42,237 nucleotides of DNA. It comes from UBA4717 sp045580165. GTDB lineage: Bacteria > Bacillota > Clostridia > Oscillospirales > CAG-272. Made by a program: the position numbers and the translations under genes. The number at the start of each line of letters is the position of its first letter. Positions within the stretch are counted from its first letter, which is position 1. The notes under the pieces were generated by a model. The model made no database searches. It was not told the origin of the DNA and worked only from the letters and a program-made list of their open reading frames with translations. Shown here one piece after another: positions 18,389 to 26,329 of the stretch. The stretch covers positions 1 to 42,237 of the forward strand of contig JAZNNG010000053.1 in the NCBI GenBank assembly GCA_045580165.1. The letters run 5' to 3'.

Positions 18389-18417
18389 AAAACGCCCGTT
18401 GGGCGTTTTTTATTTGG
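18381..18417. terminator. Perfect bidirectional terminator holding both stop codons
   Basis: A 17-bp perfect stem around loop GTT, with GC core AACGCCC/GGGCGTT and A/T tracts on both sides. The TAA of mnmM (18386-18388) and the TAA of the opposite gene (18410-18412) both lie inside the arms. Confidence 0.92.
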
Positions 18418-18889
18418 TTTTGAGAACTCTTTTATCAAGCTCTGCAGCAAAGGATTCGTCTATCTCAATCTTAACCGTAACCGGTCCGGAAATATCTTTA
18501 TATATGAGAATATACTTGTCGCTCACGAAAACGTTTTGCTTATAATCATACGAGTTTACTGTTTTATCTTTATATTCATTGGCATAGCCAAAATATACAC
18601 ATCTGTCAAGCGCTATACTGCAAACTGTAACTTCTTTTTTACCTTGTATTTTAATTACGTTAAAATATGAACTGCCGTCATCTCTGTCATCTATGATATA
18701 TTTGAATTCGGAAAGATGATAGCGTTGCAGAGTCTGAATACCAAATGTAAGCAGCACTATTGCTGCAAGCTGGAATAAATACGGTACGTACGGAAATTGA
18801 GTTGAAATCAAAAACGAGATGACACCCGTTGCAAGCAGTAAAGTAGCAACATGGAGAGCTTTGTTGTTTTTCATTGGTAAATATATCAT
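18410..18889 (-). CDS. Small membrane protein of unknown function
   Basis: 159 residues. Two hydrophobic helices (about 13-30 and 34-51) precede a soluble mixed alpha/beta domain of about 100 residues. The arrangement resembles PH-like-domain membrane proteins, but I do not recognise the family. ATG 18889 is chosen because GAGG lies 6 bases upstream, overlapping the stop of the phosphoesterase gene; a second in-frame ATG is at 18874. The gene probably shares a transcript with the phosphoesterase. Confidence 0.7.
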   Translation of the reverse strand: MIYLPMKNNKALHVATLLLATGVISFLISTQFPYVPYLFQLAAIVLLTFGIQTLQRYHLSEFKYIIDDRDDGSSYFNVIKIQGKKEVTVCSIALDRCVYFGYANEYKDKTVNSYDYKQNVFVSDKYILIYKDISGPVTVKIEIDESFAAELDKRVLKTK

Positions 18890-18896
18890 TTTAACC

Positions 18897-19415
18897 TCAA
18901 ATCACGGTGCCGTGTGACAAAAGAATATTACTTCCCTGCGTTTCAATTACACCGTATGAATAAGAATAATCGCGCGGTCTGGAAATGCTTCCAGGGTTAA
19001 ATATGTAAAGTCCCTTAGTTTCTTCACTGTCAGGCGGAAGATACGTGTTGTTTCTCAGGTGAGTATGACCGTACAAAAGCACGTCTGCGCCTTTTCTTTT
19101 TGCGGAGGATACGGCATAATCAAGAGATGACTTTACGTTATAGGTATGTCCGTGAATCAGAAAAAATTTGAAGCCGCTTAGCTCTATAAGCACCTCGCGA
19201 ACGAGATCTTTTTTTGCGTGATACCCGGCAGCATATTCCTCGTAATTGCCATCAACGTACAAAACAGGGATATCCTTCGTAAGCAGTTCAAGGTCCTTAT
19301 GACCGTCGCCAAGATGAAAAACGCAGTCTATACTACCGATTTCTTTATGTATATCTATTGCTTTTTTCAAATAGGTGATTCTGTTGTGCGAATCGGAAAA
19401 AACAAGAATTTTCAT
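18897..19415 (-). CDS. YfcE/MJ0936-type metallophosphoesterase
   Basis: 172 residues. Calcineurin-like phosphodiesterase of the YfcE/YsnB group. Metal-binding motifs in order: FSDSHNR (7-13), HLGDGHKDLE near 39, VDGNYEEYA near 56, IHGHTYN near 90 and YGHTHLRNN near 115. The usual GNCD motif reads GNYE here. ATG 19413-19415 is preferred because GGAG sits 6 bases upstream; an ATG four codons earlier contains that RBS. The physiological substrate is unknown for the family. Confidence 0.88.
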   Translation of the reverse strand: MKILVFSDSHNRITYLKKAIDIHKEIGSIDCVFHLGDGHKDLELLTKDIPVLYVDGNYEEYAAGYHAKKDLVREVLIELSGFKFFLIHGHTYNVKSSLDYAVSSAKRKGADVLLYGHTHLRNNTYLPPDSEETKGLYIFNPGSISRPRDYSYSYGVIETQGSNILLSHGTVI

Positions 19416-19463
19416 TATAATCTCCATTTATGGTAAAAAGGCGAAAAAAGCGCTCAAAAGGAA

Positions 19464-19496
19464 CATAAAATGCGAGCTTTGCATATATTATTACTA
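19464..19496 (+). promoter_or_regulatory. Promoter-like motif shared with dpaA, before the small-protein trio
   Basis: CATAAA, 11 bases, then GCATATATTATTACTA, ending 25 bases before the start codon. The same arrangement precedes dpaA (31886-31917). CATAnnnTA resembles the -10 of mother-cell sporulation sigma factors, but no canonical -35 is recognised. Confidence 0.35.
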
Positions 19497-19521
19497 AACC
19501 ATACGTCACGAGGAGATATAT

Positions 19522-19779
19522 ATGCAAATAGATAAAAACATCAAAAACGAACTGCTGGGACTTGATGATGACGCTCTAAAGGGGGTTGTGAGCTCAGTAG
19601 CAAAGTCGGCAGGAATAAACATTAACAATATGAATATAAGCAGCTCGGATATAAGCAAGATCAGATCTGCCATAAGCAAGGCGACCGACAAGGACGCAGA
19701 GGAAGCTTTAAAGGCGCTTGGGGGTGCCGAAGCGGCATCGGGGCTAATCGATAAGATCAAAAAAGCATCAAAGGAATGA
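19522..19779 (+). CDS. Small unknown protein A of a three-gene cassette
   Basis: 85 residues, predicted all-helical and rich in Ser, Lys, Asp and Ala, with no Cys, signal peptide or membrane helix. Segments NELLGLDDDALKGVVSSVAK and ISKIRSAISKATDKDAEEAL look like two short helical hairpins. RBS AGGAG lies about 8 bases before ATG. Protein B starts 7 bases after the stop. I do not recognise a named family; small helical proteins of this style are familiar from spore-forming Clostridia, which is recollection only. Confidence 0.7.
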   Translation: MQIDKNIKNELLGLDDDALKGVVSSVAKSAGININNMNISSSDISKIRSAISKATDKDAEEALKALGGAEAASGLIDKIKKASKE

Positions 19780-19786
19780 GCCAGTT

Positions 19787-20125
19787 ATGTCCGATCTTGA
19801 AAGTAAAATAAGCGGTTTGTTATCCGATCCCGAAGCACTGTCAAGCATTATAAACGTAGTAAAGGGCTTGAGTGGAGTATCACTTGCTCCGGCAAACAGT
19901 GCTGCCTCGACCACAAAACCTCAAGTGTTGACGGAGAATACGGAAATAAGCACAGTTCCGACATTAAACAATAACGTCTATAATGAGAAGGATGAAATCT
20001 TCAGCGCTAAAAGCATAGGCTTACTTCTTGCCCTGAGACCGTTTTTGTCGGAGGGCAAACGAGAAAAAATCGACGTAATAACCAAGCTTTTAAAGATTGC
20101 CTCACTAACCGAGCTTTTGAAATAA
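19787..20125 (+). CDS. Small unknown protein B of a three-gene cassette
   Basis: 112 residues in three parts. The N-terminal helix pair is LESKISGLLSDPEALSSIIN (about 4-23), followed by a low-complexity Ser/Thr/Ala/Asn linker (about 35-72). The C-terminal module covers residues about 75-112 and includes LLLALRPFLSEGKREKIDVI. The C-terminal 'LRPFLS..KREKID..KLLKIA' pattern resembles small clostridial proteins I have seen beside similar neighbours. No membrane helix. It is tightly linked to protein A and likely co-translated. Confidence 0.7.
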   Translation: MSDLESKISGLLSDPEALSSIINVVKGLSGVSLAPANSAASTTKPQVLTENTEISTVPTLNNNVYNEKDEIFSAKSIGLLLALRPFLSEGKREKIDVITKLLKIASLTELLK

Positions 20126-20170
20126 TAAATACTTGTTTATGCCGTATTCTGCGGCAGATCGGAGAATGAT

Positions 20171-20494
20171 ATGTACGTCAGGAAAGAACCGTATTTCGAT
20201 AAGAAAGATTTTCCGCAGAATTACAACGGCAGCTTGCGTCAAATAAGTGATGAAAACAATGAGATACGCGAAAGCTTAAATGAACACGTCAAAAGGTATA
20301 AAATTAAACGCAACAAGGCGATAACGCACAAGGCGAAAAACGAGTTAAACGATTCGGGTAACATAGACGACTTGATCCTTATCGGAGCGTTAGCGTTTCT
20401 TTACATAGGGTGTGAGCATACCAAGGAAAACTTGATTCTAATGGCAGTTCTCGCATATTTACTGTTTATCTGCAAAAACGATCAAGCAGAATAA
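20171..20494 (+). CDS. Small unknown membrane-associated protein C of a three-gene cassette
   Basis: 107 residues. The N-terminal 65 residues are highly charged. The C-terminus has two short hydrophobic stretches (about LILIGALAFLYIG and LILMAVLAYLLFICK) separated by the polar turn CEHTKEN, suggesting a hairpin in a membrane. RBS GGAG lies before ATG, and a GCCG...CGGC hairpin lies in the 45-base gap after protein B. The last 13 bases overlap the opposite-strand membrane protein gene. Confidence 0.7.
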   Translation: MYVRKEPYFDKKDFPQNYNGSLRQISDENNEIRESLNEHVKRYKIKRNKAITHKAKNELNDSGNIDDLILIGALAFLYIGCEHTKENLILMAVLAYLLFICKNDQAE

Positions 20495-21273
20495 TCGTCA
20501 AGATGATACCTGTAAATTAGAGTACCGTCAATGTAAGTATAAGCTTCCTCTATCAAGCAGGTATCGGTAGATAGATAGTACTCGTCGAGCTGCTTGATAT
20601 CATCGAAATAGACCGAAACGCAATAATACGAGCTTCCCTCTCTTGATACAAGAGCTACGGAATATTCGCTTGCATCCGTAGTGTTATTTAGTATCGAATA
20701 GCAAATATCAGAAACGTCTGTAAGCGATGGAATGCCGCATTGCCCCTCAAAAGTGATGTTTTCAGAGCTCTTATGCTTTGCAGATCTGTTTCGCTCAACG
20801 TCGGTAACGGTAACGTAACCGTCTGAACCAAGCTCTATTTTTTCAAACATTGTTCCTTCTCTGCTTTTTTCGATAACGTACGTATCTTTGTCGCGGGATG
20901 CGGAAAGCTTGACGTTATCAAGACCTACTGAGCCAACAGTTACTGCGGTAGCCTTGAATGAATACTTTTCGGGGAGAGCAAATCCGGCTATAATGTCAGT
21001 TAACTCCTCGGGCGTTGAAGCATATACGAATTCGTATTCCTTCGCACCGCTCATAAGCGTATCGTAAACAGGATCATTATTTACCAGATTACCCTCTTCC
21101 CTGTTGCTTGCTATAAATGAAGAAAAATCAATAATTGAAATGAAATCCGTTATATACATACCGTATATAAGAATACCAAAGGCAACGGTGATGAGAAACA
21201 TCATCAAAACAGTTCCCCAAATGCCGCTGAATGCGCTTGAGGGGGACTTTTTGTTTTCCTTTGCATTTTTCAA
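20482..21273 (-). CDS. Single-pass membrane protein of unknown function
   Basis: 263 residues. A basic N-terminus (KNAKENKKSPSS) is followed by one membrane helix (about 20-42) and an external domain of about 210 residues with mixed strands. The domain resembles lipoprotein-like or LolA-like beta-rich folds, but I do not recognise the family. The start is TTG at 21271-21273 with GGAG eight bases upstream. It is the last gene of the trpS operon, 21 bases after the glycosyltransferase gene. Confidence 0.7.
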   Translation of the reverse strand: MKNAKENKKSPSSAFSGIWGTVLMMFLITVAFGILIYGMYITDFISIIDFSSFIASNREEGNLVNNDPVYDTLMSGAKEYEFVYASTPEELTDIIAGFALPEKYSFKATAVTVGSVGLDNVKLSASRDKDTYVIEKSREGTMFEKIELGSDGYVTVTDVERNRSAKHKSSENITFEGQCGIPSLTDVSDICYSILNNTTDASEYSVALVSREGSSYYCVSVYFDDIKQLDEYYLSTDTCLIEEAYTYIDGTLIYRYHLDDYSA

Positions 21274-21294
21274 TCAAATCACTCCGTTTCGGTG

Positions 21295-22380
21295 TTATTC
21301 GTTGTTCTCATCCTTGCTCTTTTCTTCCGTGTTTTCAACACCGAAGCCGCGCTTCGAATTAAATCCGTATTTTGATACGAGAAGCACGTAAACGCTCAGA
21401 ACAGCAAAGCCTACGACCAAGATGAGAAATGCTCTCAGAGGTCTTTCTGCAGTAAACGTAATAGCTGCAATTCCAAGGATAGCACAAATAGAATAGATTA
21501 TATAAACGCTCTGCTTCTGGCTGAATCCGTATTCTATAAGCTTGTGATGAAAATGGTTTTTGTCAGGCGAAAACGGGCTTCTATGCTTAAGGATTCGTCT
21601 TGTAAATGCATTAACAGTATCGAAAAGCGGCAATGCAAATACTGCAATAGGTATCAAGAAAGACAGTACCGCGTGAAGCTTGAAAACTCCCTCAATCGAA
21701 AGTATGGCAAGCGTATATCCCAAAAACAACGCGCCTGTATCACCCATAAATATTGTTGCGGGATTTGAGTTGAACGGCAAAAAGCCAAAGCAGGAAGCTG
21801 CGAGAGTTGCCGTTATGATAGCGCTTTGAACGTCGCCCTTAATAAGAGTTACAAAAAATAAGGATATAGAGGCAATACCGCCAACACCGCAAGCGAGTCC
21901 GTCAAGACCGTCAATAAGATTTATGGCGTTGGTGAGTCCGACTATCCAAAGAACGGTTAGCGGAATCGACCAAGCACCGAAGTTTATATAATCTCCGAAC
22001 AGGTTGATAAACTCAAGCCTTACTCCGCACATAACGGCAACAGCGGCAGCCGCGATCTGCGCCGTAAGCTTCACCCATGCGTTTATAGCCTTTATATCGT
22101 CAACCACGCCGACAAGAACTATGAGGAAGCCGCCAATATAAACCGATATAAGCGCTTGGTTGATATCGCAAAAAAGCGAGGTCGAAATAACAAAAGCGAG
22201 AAAAATTGCAAGACCGCCTATTCTGGGTATAGGCTTTTTATGCATTCTTCTGTCATCCTTTGGTACGTCGATGGCACCTATTATATGCGCGAGCGCACGA
22301 ACTGCGGGGGTAGTAGTAAACGCAAGCAGAAGCGCGAGTACGACCGCGCAAAAGCCGTTTATAAACACACTGCTTATCAT
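21295..22380 (-). CDS. Undecaprenyl-phosphate sugar-1-phosphate transferase (WecA/TagO/MraY superfamily)
   Basis: 361 residues, polytopic with about ten or eleven helices. Transfers a sugar-1-phosphate, probably GlcNAc-1-P, from UDP-sugar to undecaprenyl phosphate to begin wall polymer synthesis. Motifs: VPKDDRRMHKKPIPRIGG near residue 38, NAINLIDGLDGLACG near 150, FMGDTGALFLGY near 210 and the HFHHKL loop (SPFSPDKNHFHHKLIEYG) near 275, which separates WecA/TagO from MraY. A charged C-terminal tail ends the protein. It lies 13 bases after trpS. Confidence 0.9.
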   Translation of the reverse strand: MISSVFINGFCAVVLALLLAFTTTPAVRALAHIIGAIDVPKDDRRMHKKPIPRIGGLAIFLAFVISTSLFCDINQALISVYIGGFLIVLVGVVDDIKAINAWVKLTAQIAAAAVAVMCGVRLEFINLFGDYINFGAWSIPLTVLWIVGLTNAINLIDGLDGLACGVGGIASISLFFVTLIKGDVQSAIITATLAASCFGFLPFNSNPATIFMGDTGALFLGYTLAILSIEGVFKLHAVLSFLIPIAVFALPLFDTVNAFTRRILKHRSPFSPDKNHFHHKLIEYGFSQKQSVYIIYSICAILGIAAITFTAERPLRAFLILVVGFAVLSVYVLLVSKYGFNSKRGFGVENTEEKSKDENNE

Positions 22381-22393
22381 AATAAATCCCCTT

Positions 22394-23404
22394 TTATCTT
22401 ATCTGAATAAATCCTACTTTTTTCTGTACCCTTGAAAGTGTACGTCTTGCGAGTCTGTACGCCTGCTCGGAGTTGGTCTTCATTATTTCCTCAAGATACG
22501 CCTTCTCCTTGATAAGCTTATCAAACTCTGTTCTCACCGGTTCAAGTGCATCCGCGCAGACCTCACCAACTGCAAGCTTGAAGTCGCCATAGCCTTTACC
22601 CTCGAAATCACGCTCTGCTTCTTCGATGGTTTTACCGGTAAAAGCAGAATATATTGTAAGGAGGTTGTTGATGCCATCCTTACCGTCTGCAAATTTAACG
22701 CACGTATCGGAGTCGGTAACTGCTCTCTTGAATTTGCGGATTATAACGTCCTTAGGATCAAGTATTCTGACAACTGCATTTTCGTTAGCGTCAGACTTGC
22801 TCATTTTCTTTGCGGGCTCAGCAAGCGACATTATCTTTGCACCGCTTTTTGCAATATAAGGCTCGGGCACGGTAAACGTATCGCCGTATACGTTATTAAA
22901 GCGCTCTGCAATATCGCGCGCAAGCTCAAGGTGCTGCTTCTGGTCAACGCCCACGGGCACGATGTCTGTTTTATAAAGAAGAATGTCTGCCGCCATAAGC
23001 GTGGGATACGTAAAAAGTCCTGCGTTTATATTGTCGGCATTTTTTGCGCTCTTGTCCTTAAACTGCGTCATTCTCGAAAGCTCACCGAACATAGTGTAGC
23101 AGTTTAGAATCCACGCAAGCTCTGCGTGACACGGAACGTGACTCTGAACGTAAAGAATATTCTTTTCGGGGTCAAGTCCCGTCGCTATGTAAAGCGCAAG
23201 TGTTTCGTAGGTTCTTCTTCTGAGCTCTGCAGGGTCCTGCCTTACGGTTATAGCATGCTCGTCAACAACGCAGTACAGACAGTTAAACTTATCCTGAAAA
23301 TCAGAAAAATTCTTTATTGCTCCGAGATAGTTTCCGATAGTAAGATTACCACTCGGCTGAACACCTGAAAATATAGTTTTTTTATCGTTTGAAAATTCCG
23401 CCAT
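22394..23404 (-). CDS. trpS: Tryptophan--tRNA ligase
   Basis: 336 residues, normal for bacterial class Ic TrpRS. The HIGH-equivalent motif is SGNLTIGNYLG near residue 18 and the KMSKS motif is KKMSKSDANENA near 195. The GVQPSG opening and ADILLYKTDIVPVGVDQKQHLE are family hallmarks. RBS GAGGA lies 8 bases upstream. The leader is short and carries no T-box, so tryptophan control is not visible. It is the first gene of a minus-strand operon. Confidence 0.97.
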   Translation of the reverse strand: MAEFSNDKKTIFSGVQPSGNLTIGNYLGAIKNFSDFQDKFNCLYCVVDEHAITVRQDPAELRRRTYETLALYIATGLDPEKNILYVQSHVPCHAELAWILNCYTMFGELSRMTQFKDKSAKNADNINAGLFTYPTLMAADILLYKTDIVPVGVDQKQHLELARDIAERFNNVYGDTFTVPEPYIAKSGAKIMSLAEPAKKMSKSDANENAVVRILDPKDVIIRKFKRAVTDSDTCVKFADGKDGINNLLTIYSAFTGKTIEEAERDFEGKGYGDFKLAVGEVCADALEPVRTEFDKLIKEKAYLEEIMKTNSEQAYRLARRTLSRVQKKVGFIQIR

Positions 23405-23443
23405 TTTGAAGTCCTCTGTTCTTTATATAGATATGCAACATAT

Positions 23444-23471
23444 ATTATAACACAAAATTCGTCAAATGCAA
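23444..23471 (-). promoter_or_regulatory. Promoter for the trpS operon
   Basis: On the minus strand: TTGCAT (23466-23471), 16-base spacer ending in TG-T, TATAAT (23444-23449), an extended -10 type. Confidence 0.65.
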
Positions 23472-23513
23472 GTACATAGGAACAGTTTTTACAATTTTGT
23501 TCGTACAGTACAC

Positions 23514-23542
23514 TTGAAAAAGAAGTATATATGTGCTATAAT
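23514..23542 (+). promoter_or_regulatory. Promoter for the 219-residue membrane protein and pepP
   Basis: TTGAAA (23514-23519), 17-base spacer ending TGC, TATAAT (23537-23542); 38 bases before the ATG. Confidence 0.7.
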
Positions 23543-23580
23543 TCTTACCGTTAAAGTAAACTTGTCTTCGGAGTTAAAAA

Positions 23581-24240
23581 ATGAATAAATATGAAAACAA
23601 ACCGCAAAACACTTTTTTTAAGAGTGTTGTCAAGAAGATAACCGTTAAAAACGTCTTAAAGCTTATAGCAGTACTCATAATCGTCGCCGTGTACACCCTT
23701 CTCCTCGGAAGAATGTATCTCGCAAAGGACCGCGGTGTAATGGCCAGATATTCTCCCACTGAGGAGTTTCTTTCAAGCTATAATGAGAACATGGAAATAC
23801 TCACTCAGAATCTTACTTACACTATGGACGAAAACGGCTACTACCGCGTATCAAACCCCGTGTATATACCCGAAATAAGCGAGCTTCAGATAAATGTAAG
23901 ATACAATAACAGTACGCTTGACGCAATAAGCGAGCATTACCCCGACTCAAGCTACGAGGGCGAGCCGTTCGTTTACGAGCTTGTCGATAACAACGGCAAC
24001 ACCTACTCGCTCGATTCTTATATTCCTCAAACAAATGTAATTTACAATTTCAGAAAGCTCATATTTAAAAACGTGGATTTTGAATCGGCTGAACGTTTGT
24101 ATCTCGATGTAAGATATGCGGGTGATAATGCCGACGAAACCGATATGAGCGTAAGATTCACTGTTTACAACTCAAGCGATGTGCTCGAGCCGTCTGATAT
24201 CAAGGTAAACACAAGCAAGCGTGACGATTTTATAAGATAA
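23581..24240 (+). CDS. Single-pass membrane protein of unknown function
   Basis: 219 residues. A basic cytoplasmic N-terminus precedes one membrane helix (about 27-44). An external, strand-rich domain follows with many Asn and Tyr residues (DENGYYRVSNPVYIPEI, ELQINVRYNNS, YLDVRYAGDN). It may be a small beta-sandwich. No catalytic motif or named family is recognised. It has its own promoter and is followed by the aminopeptidase gene after 13 bases, so the two are probably co-transcribed. Confidence 0.7.
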   Translation: MNKYENKPQNTFFKSVVKKITVKNVLKLIAVLIIVAVYTLLLGRMYLAKDRGVMARYSPTEEFLSSYNENMEILTQNLTYTMDENGYYRVSNPVYIPEISELQINVRYNNSTLDAISEHYPDSSYEGEPFVYELVDNNGNTYSLDSYIPQTNVIYNFRKLIFKNVDFESAERLYLDVRYAGDNADETDMSVRFTVYNSSDVLEPSDIKVNTSKRDDFIR

Positions 24241-24253
24241 TTTGAGGATTTTG

Positions 24254-26023
24254 ATGAGCATAATCAAAGAAAGATCAACAAGACTTCGAGAGGAAATGAA
24301 AAAATGCAGTGTTTCAGCCTGCATAATACCAACGAGTGACCCGCATCTCTCCGAATATATTCCCGACTGTTACAAATTCAGAGAATATTTTTCCGGGTTT
24401 GACGGATCGGCAGGCACGTTACTCTTTACCTTAAACAAAGCTTATCTTTTTACAGACGGACGCTACTTCCTACAAGCAGAAAAACAGTTAAAGAACTCGG
24501 GCATTGAGCTAATTCGCTCGGGAGTTACCGGAGAGCCTTCCATAACTGAGCTTTGTAAAAAAGATTTATGCGAAGGGGACTTCGTTTTTGTTGACACAAG
24601 ACTTATTTCGGCTAAGCATTACGAAAAGCTTTCCTCAGACCTCTCCAAAAACGGTATAACGTTATATTCAGCAACAAATCCCGTGTTTGAAGCGGCATCT
24701 CTCCCTATACAATTATTTTCCGAAATTAAAGAGCTTGACGAATCGCTTTGCGGACTAAATAGAAACGAGAAAATCAGCGATATTCGCAAAAAAATCTTGG
24801 ATTCGGATGCTGAGGGCGTCATTCTTACTGCTCTTGATGATATAGCGTGGCTATACAATCTACGGGGTAATGACATTGAAAACACACCAGTCTTTTATTC
24901 TTATGCTTACGTCAGCTTAAACGATGCTTATTTATTCACAGACCCCGAAGCCGTAAAAAAAGTTTCGTTATCGCTGATAAAGGACGGTATAAAGATAGCT
25001 GATTACGATAAATTTACCGATTTTATATCGAAGGTTTCGGAAAAAATAATTATTGCGGATAAGAATACGGTAAACGAGCAAATCATAAGCTCCTTACCGA
25101 GCGACGTTCGCATAATTTCAAAAGCCAACCCCGTGCAGAATACGAAAGCGATCAAGAACACAACAGAGATCTATAATATGAAAAAGGCTCATATTACAGA
25201 CGGAATTGCTCTTGTGAAATTTATGCGTTTGATTAAATCCGCAGAGACGGGAACGTATACGGAATTATCAGCGGCTCAAAAGCTATCGGAGCTCCGAAGC
25301 GAATCAGAAGATTACATTTACGACAGCTTCGAAACGATTTCCGCTTATGCGGAAAATGCCGCTATCGTACATTATTCACCCACAAGCGAAAGCAGCAAAA
25401 TCATAGAGTCAAAAGGAGCACTGCTTGTCGATTCCGGAGCCCAATACAGAGGCGGCACCACCGACGTTACGAGAATGTTTATCCTTGGAGAAACGACGCC
25501 CGAATTTAAACGCGACTACACTCTGGTGTGTAAAGCTATGCTTAAGCTTCAGAATATTCACTTCCCTCTCGGCACAAAATCTGCAGTCCTTGACGGTGTT
25601 GTACGCGAGCCGTTATGGAGATACGGAGTCGATTTCAGACACGGAACAGGCCACGGTATCGGTTATATGCTGAGTGTTCACGAGGGACCTGTGAGGATCA
25701 GCTTCAGGGACACCGCTTCAGTAATCATCCCGGGTATGATAACCTCGGACGAGCCGGGAATTTACGTTGACAGAAAATACGGTATTCGCCTTGAAAACGC
25801 GCTTTTATGTGTTGAAGATGAAACAACGGAATACGGTAAATTCTGCAAGTTTAATCCCCTTACCCTTTGTCCCATTGACCTTGACGGAATAGACGTATCA
25901 CTGTTAACTAAGGAAGACATTGACAACATAAACGAATATCACGAGCTTGTTCGTGAAAAGTTAATGCCGCACCTTACAGGAGAAGACGCGGCATATCTGG
26001 AAACGGTTACTCGTCAAATTTAG
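24254..26023 (+). CDS. pepP: M24B Xaa-Pro aminopeptidase
   Basis: 589 residues, the long three-domain aminopeptidase P form, which removes an N-terminal residue before proline. Two creatinase-like N-terminal domains (about 1-155 and 160-310) precede the M24 pita-bread domain. The metal ligands are visible: DSGAQYRGGTTDVTR, HGTGHGIGYML, TSDEPGIYVD and GIRLENALL. ATG 24254 is chosen because GAGG lies six bases upstream. A TTG four codons earlier is less likely. Probably cytoplasmic: no signal sequence. Confidence 0.93.
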   Translation: MSIIKERSTRLREEMKKCSVSACIIPTSDPHLSEYIPDCYKFREYFSGFDGSAGTLLFTLNKAYLFTDGRYFLQAEKQLKNSGIELIRSGVTGEPSITELCKKDLCEGDFVFVDTRLISAKHYEKLSSDLSKNGITLYSATNPVFEAASLPIQLFSEIKELDESLCGLNRNEKISDIRKKILDSDAEGVILTALDDIAWLYNLRGNDIENTPVFYSYAYVSLNDAYLFTDPEAVKKVSLSLIKDGIKIADYDKFTDFISKVSEKIIIADKNTVNEQIISSLPSDVRIISKANPVQNTKAIKNTTEIYNMKKAHITDGIALVKFMRLIKSAETGTYTELSAAQKLSELRSESEDYIYDSFETISAYAENAAIVHYSPTSESSKIIESKGALLVDSGAQYRGGTTDVTRMFILGETTPEFKRDYTLVCKAMLKLQNIHFPLGTKSAVLDGVVREPLWRYGVDFRHGTGHGIGYMLSVHEGPVRISFRDTASVIIPGMITSDEPGIYVDRKYGIRLENALLCVEDETTEYGKFCKFNPLTLCPIDLDGIDVSLLTKEDIDNINEYHELVREKLMPHLTGEDAAYLETVTRQI

Positions 26024-26032
26024 GATATTCGG

Positions 26033-26061
26033 TTGACATTAACGCAACGATATAGTATAAT
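26033..26061 (+). promoter_or_regulatory. Consensus sigmaA promoter for acpP
   Basis: TTGACA (26033-26038), 17-base spacer, TATAAT (26056-26061); 36 bases before ATG. Both boxes match consensus exactly. Confidence 0.85.
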
Positions 26062-26097
26062 GATGTTAATTTACGATAAGTAAAAGGAGCATGTTTT

Positions 26098-26325
26098 ATG
26101 TTTAACGAATTAAAGGAAATTATTACAACCCAGTTTAAAATCGATCCCGAAAAAATCACAGAAGAAACAAACCTCAGACGCGATCTTGGAGTAAACTCTA
26201 TCGAGCTCGCAGAGCTTGTTCTTGAAATCGAGGACAAGTACGATTGCGACATCGATGAAAAGGCTCTTTCCAAGCTTACGAGCGTTGGCGATATGGCTAA
26301 ATACCTTGAAAAGGAATTAGGCTGA
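26098..26325 (+). CDS. acpP: Acyl carrier protein
   Basis: 75 residues, acidic, four-helix ACP fold. The phosphopantetheine Ser34 lies in LGVNSIELAEL. Most fatty-acid ACPs have Asp-Ser-Leu here, so Asn33 and Ile35 are unusual. It is not next to fab genes but is driven by a full consensus promoter. A phosphopantetheinyl transferase gene lies about 11 kb away. It may be a dedicated ACP rather than the main fatty-acid carrier. The NERD-domain gene follows after 4 bases. Confidence 0.9.
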   Translation: MFNELKEIITTQFKIDPEKITEETNLRRDLGVNSIELAELVLEIEDKYDCDIDEKALSKLTSVGDMAKYLEKELG

Positions 26326-26329
26326 TATA

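Noticed and set aside
23405..23580. T-box leader for trpS
   Set aside because: The gap is only 176 bases and is shared with a divergent promoter. The trpS leader is about 35 bases; no specifier or T-box sequence is visible.
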